Assembly: GCF_001983165.1 (NCBI RefSeq)
Contig: NZ_MNPU01000011.1
Coordinates: 62,001 to 126,000, forward strand
DNA length: 64,000 nucleotides
Reading direction: 5' to 3'
Source of the DNA: Pseudomonas gessardii
Lineage (GTDB): Bacteria; Pseudomonadota; Gammaproteobacteria; Pseudomonadales; Pseudomonadaceae
Both the position numbers and the translations under genes were made by a program. The first letter of the stretch is position 1. Each line of letters begins with the position of its first letter. Of the stretch, positions 63,417-64,000 are shown piece after piece. Under the pieces are notes generated by a model that saw only the letters and a program-made list of their open reading frames with translations, searched no databases and was not told where the DNA came from.

Positions 63417-64000
63417 ATGTCCAGCCCTACTATTCACGGCATCATCGGCTACACCATCACCCCCTTCAGCGCCGACGGCAGCTCCCTTGACCTCGACGCC
63501 CTGGGCCGCTCCATCGACCGCTTGATCGACAGCGGCGTCCATGCCATCTCACCGTTGGGCAGCACCGGTGAAGGCGCTTACCTGAGCGATGCCGAGTGGG
63601 ACGAAGTCAGCGCCTACAGCATCCACAGGGTTGCCAAGCGCGTGCCGACCATTGTCAGCGTGTCCGATCTGACCACTGCCAAGGCCGTGCGCCGCGCACG
63701 CTTTGCCGAAGCCGAAGGCGCCGATGTAGTGATGGTGCTGCCGACGTCGTACTGGAAGCTCACCGAAGCGCAGATCCTTGCGCACTACGGGGCCATCGGC
63801 GATAGCGTCGGCGTGCCGATCATGCTCTACAACAACCCGGCCACCAGCGGCACGGACATGTCGGTGGAGTTGATCCTGCGCATCGTCAACAGCGTTGATA
63901 ACGTGACGATGGTCAAGGAAAGCACCGGTGACATCCAGCGCATGCACCAACTGTATCGCCAGGGTGAAGGCCAGGTGCCGTTCTACAACGGCTGCAACCC
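63417..64000 (+). CDS. DapA-family aldolase/synthase, cut by the window end
   Basis: ATG 63417 with CGGAG upstream opens a frame that stays open to the last base (about 194 codons). It has DapA-family motifs ISPLGSTGEGAYLSD, VMVLPTSYWKLTE, MLYNNPATSG and the Schiff-base lysine in VTMVKESTGD. The low similarity to dapA at 17332 and the link to the class II aldolase suggest a catabolic pyruvate-dependent lyase, not lysine synthesis. The C terminus is beyond the window. Confidence 0.92.
   Translation, partial: MSSPTIHGIIGYTITPFSADGSSLDLDALGRSIDRLIDSGVHAISPLGSTGEGAYLSDAEWDEVSAYSIHRVAKRVPTIVSVSDLTTAKAVRRARFAEAEGADVVMVLPTSYWKLTEAQILAHYGAIGDSVGVPIMLYNNPATSGTDMSVELILRIVNSVDNVTMVKESTGDIQRMHQLYRQGEGQVPFYNGCN

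Noticed and set aside
1..64000. CRISPR array or rRNA operon
   Set aside because: No regularly spaced repeats of CRISPR type and no rRNA sequence were seen anywhere in the window.

Overview
The window is chromosomal DNA from a fluorescent-type Pseudomonas. It is GC-rich and tightly packed. It carries algU-mucA-mucB-mucD, the phaG acyl transferase of Pseudomonas polyhydroxyalkanoate metabolism, OprD-family porins, REP/REPIN elements built on GTGGGAGCGGGCTTGC, and a tctED / opdH-tctCBA / abrB / ung order that matches the known Pseudomonas arrangement. About 59 protein genes, two tRNAs, two riboswitches and several decayed genes can be supported.

Left part (1-11.5 kb): an IclR regulator faces a catabolic locus made of an oprD porin plus MFS transporter unit and an operon of a FadB-like bifunctional enzyme, two acyl-CoA dehydrogenases resembling the pimeloyl-CoA dehydrogenase subunits, and their own electron-transfer flavoprotein (etfBA). 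Matching palindromes before the regulator, the enzyme operon and the porin suggest one IclR regulon for beta-oxidation of a CoA-activated (di)carboxylic acid. At 11.5-14.4 kb a small lower-GC cassette lies beside tRNA-Ser(CGA): a sirtuin, an alpha/beta-hydrolase fused to a macro-like domain, and a protein with the OGFr signature. It resembles no named system and is the best candidate for an undescribed one.

Core part (14.5-31 kb): dapA-bamC-MBL hydrolase-purC-tRNA-Ser, gcvR-bcp, a TusA-like protein, a BepA-like M48 protease, the envelope-stress operon algU-mucA-mucB-mucD (no mucC), nadB, sdhE-ygfX, ygfZ and an HDOD protein. Then comes the tricarboxylate uptake locus (30-37.8 kb): two-component system tctD/tctE, divergent porin opdH and the tripartite transporter tctCBA, with an AbrB-family membrane gene overlapping tctA at a perfect hairpin. 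Ung, an HIBYL-CoA-hydrolase-like crotonase and two exported proteins follow.

At 41-50.8 kb is a complete guanidine utilisation operon: a sigma-54-type promoter, a guanidine-I (ykkC) riboswitch, an ABC transporter, the two carboxyguanidine deiminase subunits (UAAP1/UAAP2), an internal guanidine-II (mini-ykkC) riboswitch, a biotin-dependent urea/guanidine carboxylase and allophanate hydrolase. Two unrelated guanidine riboswitch classes in one operon is the most striking regulatory feature here.

Right part (50.8-64 kb): a CWC protein and rsuA, phaG, then tRNA-Gly(CCC) followed by a mosaic accessory stretch (phage tail-protein remnant, AT-rich cyclophilin, HigA antitoxin with only a stub of higB, intact hicAB). 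After this come ogt, a DUF4142 protein, a LysE exporter, a LysR regulator, a YdcZ-type transporter, an iron alcohol dehydrogenase, a stand-alone DUF4917 (Sir2-like) protein, and an XRE-cupin regulator divergent from a class II aldolase and a DapA-family gene cut by the window end.
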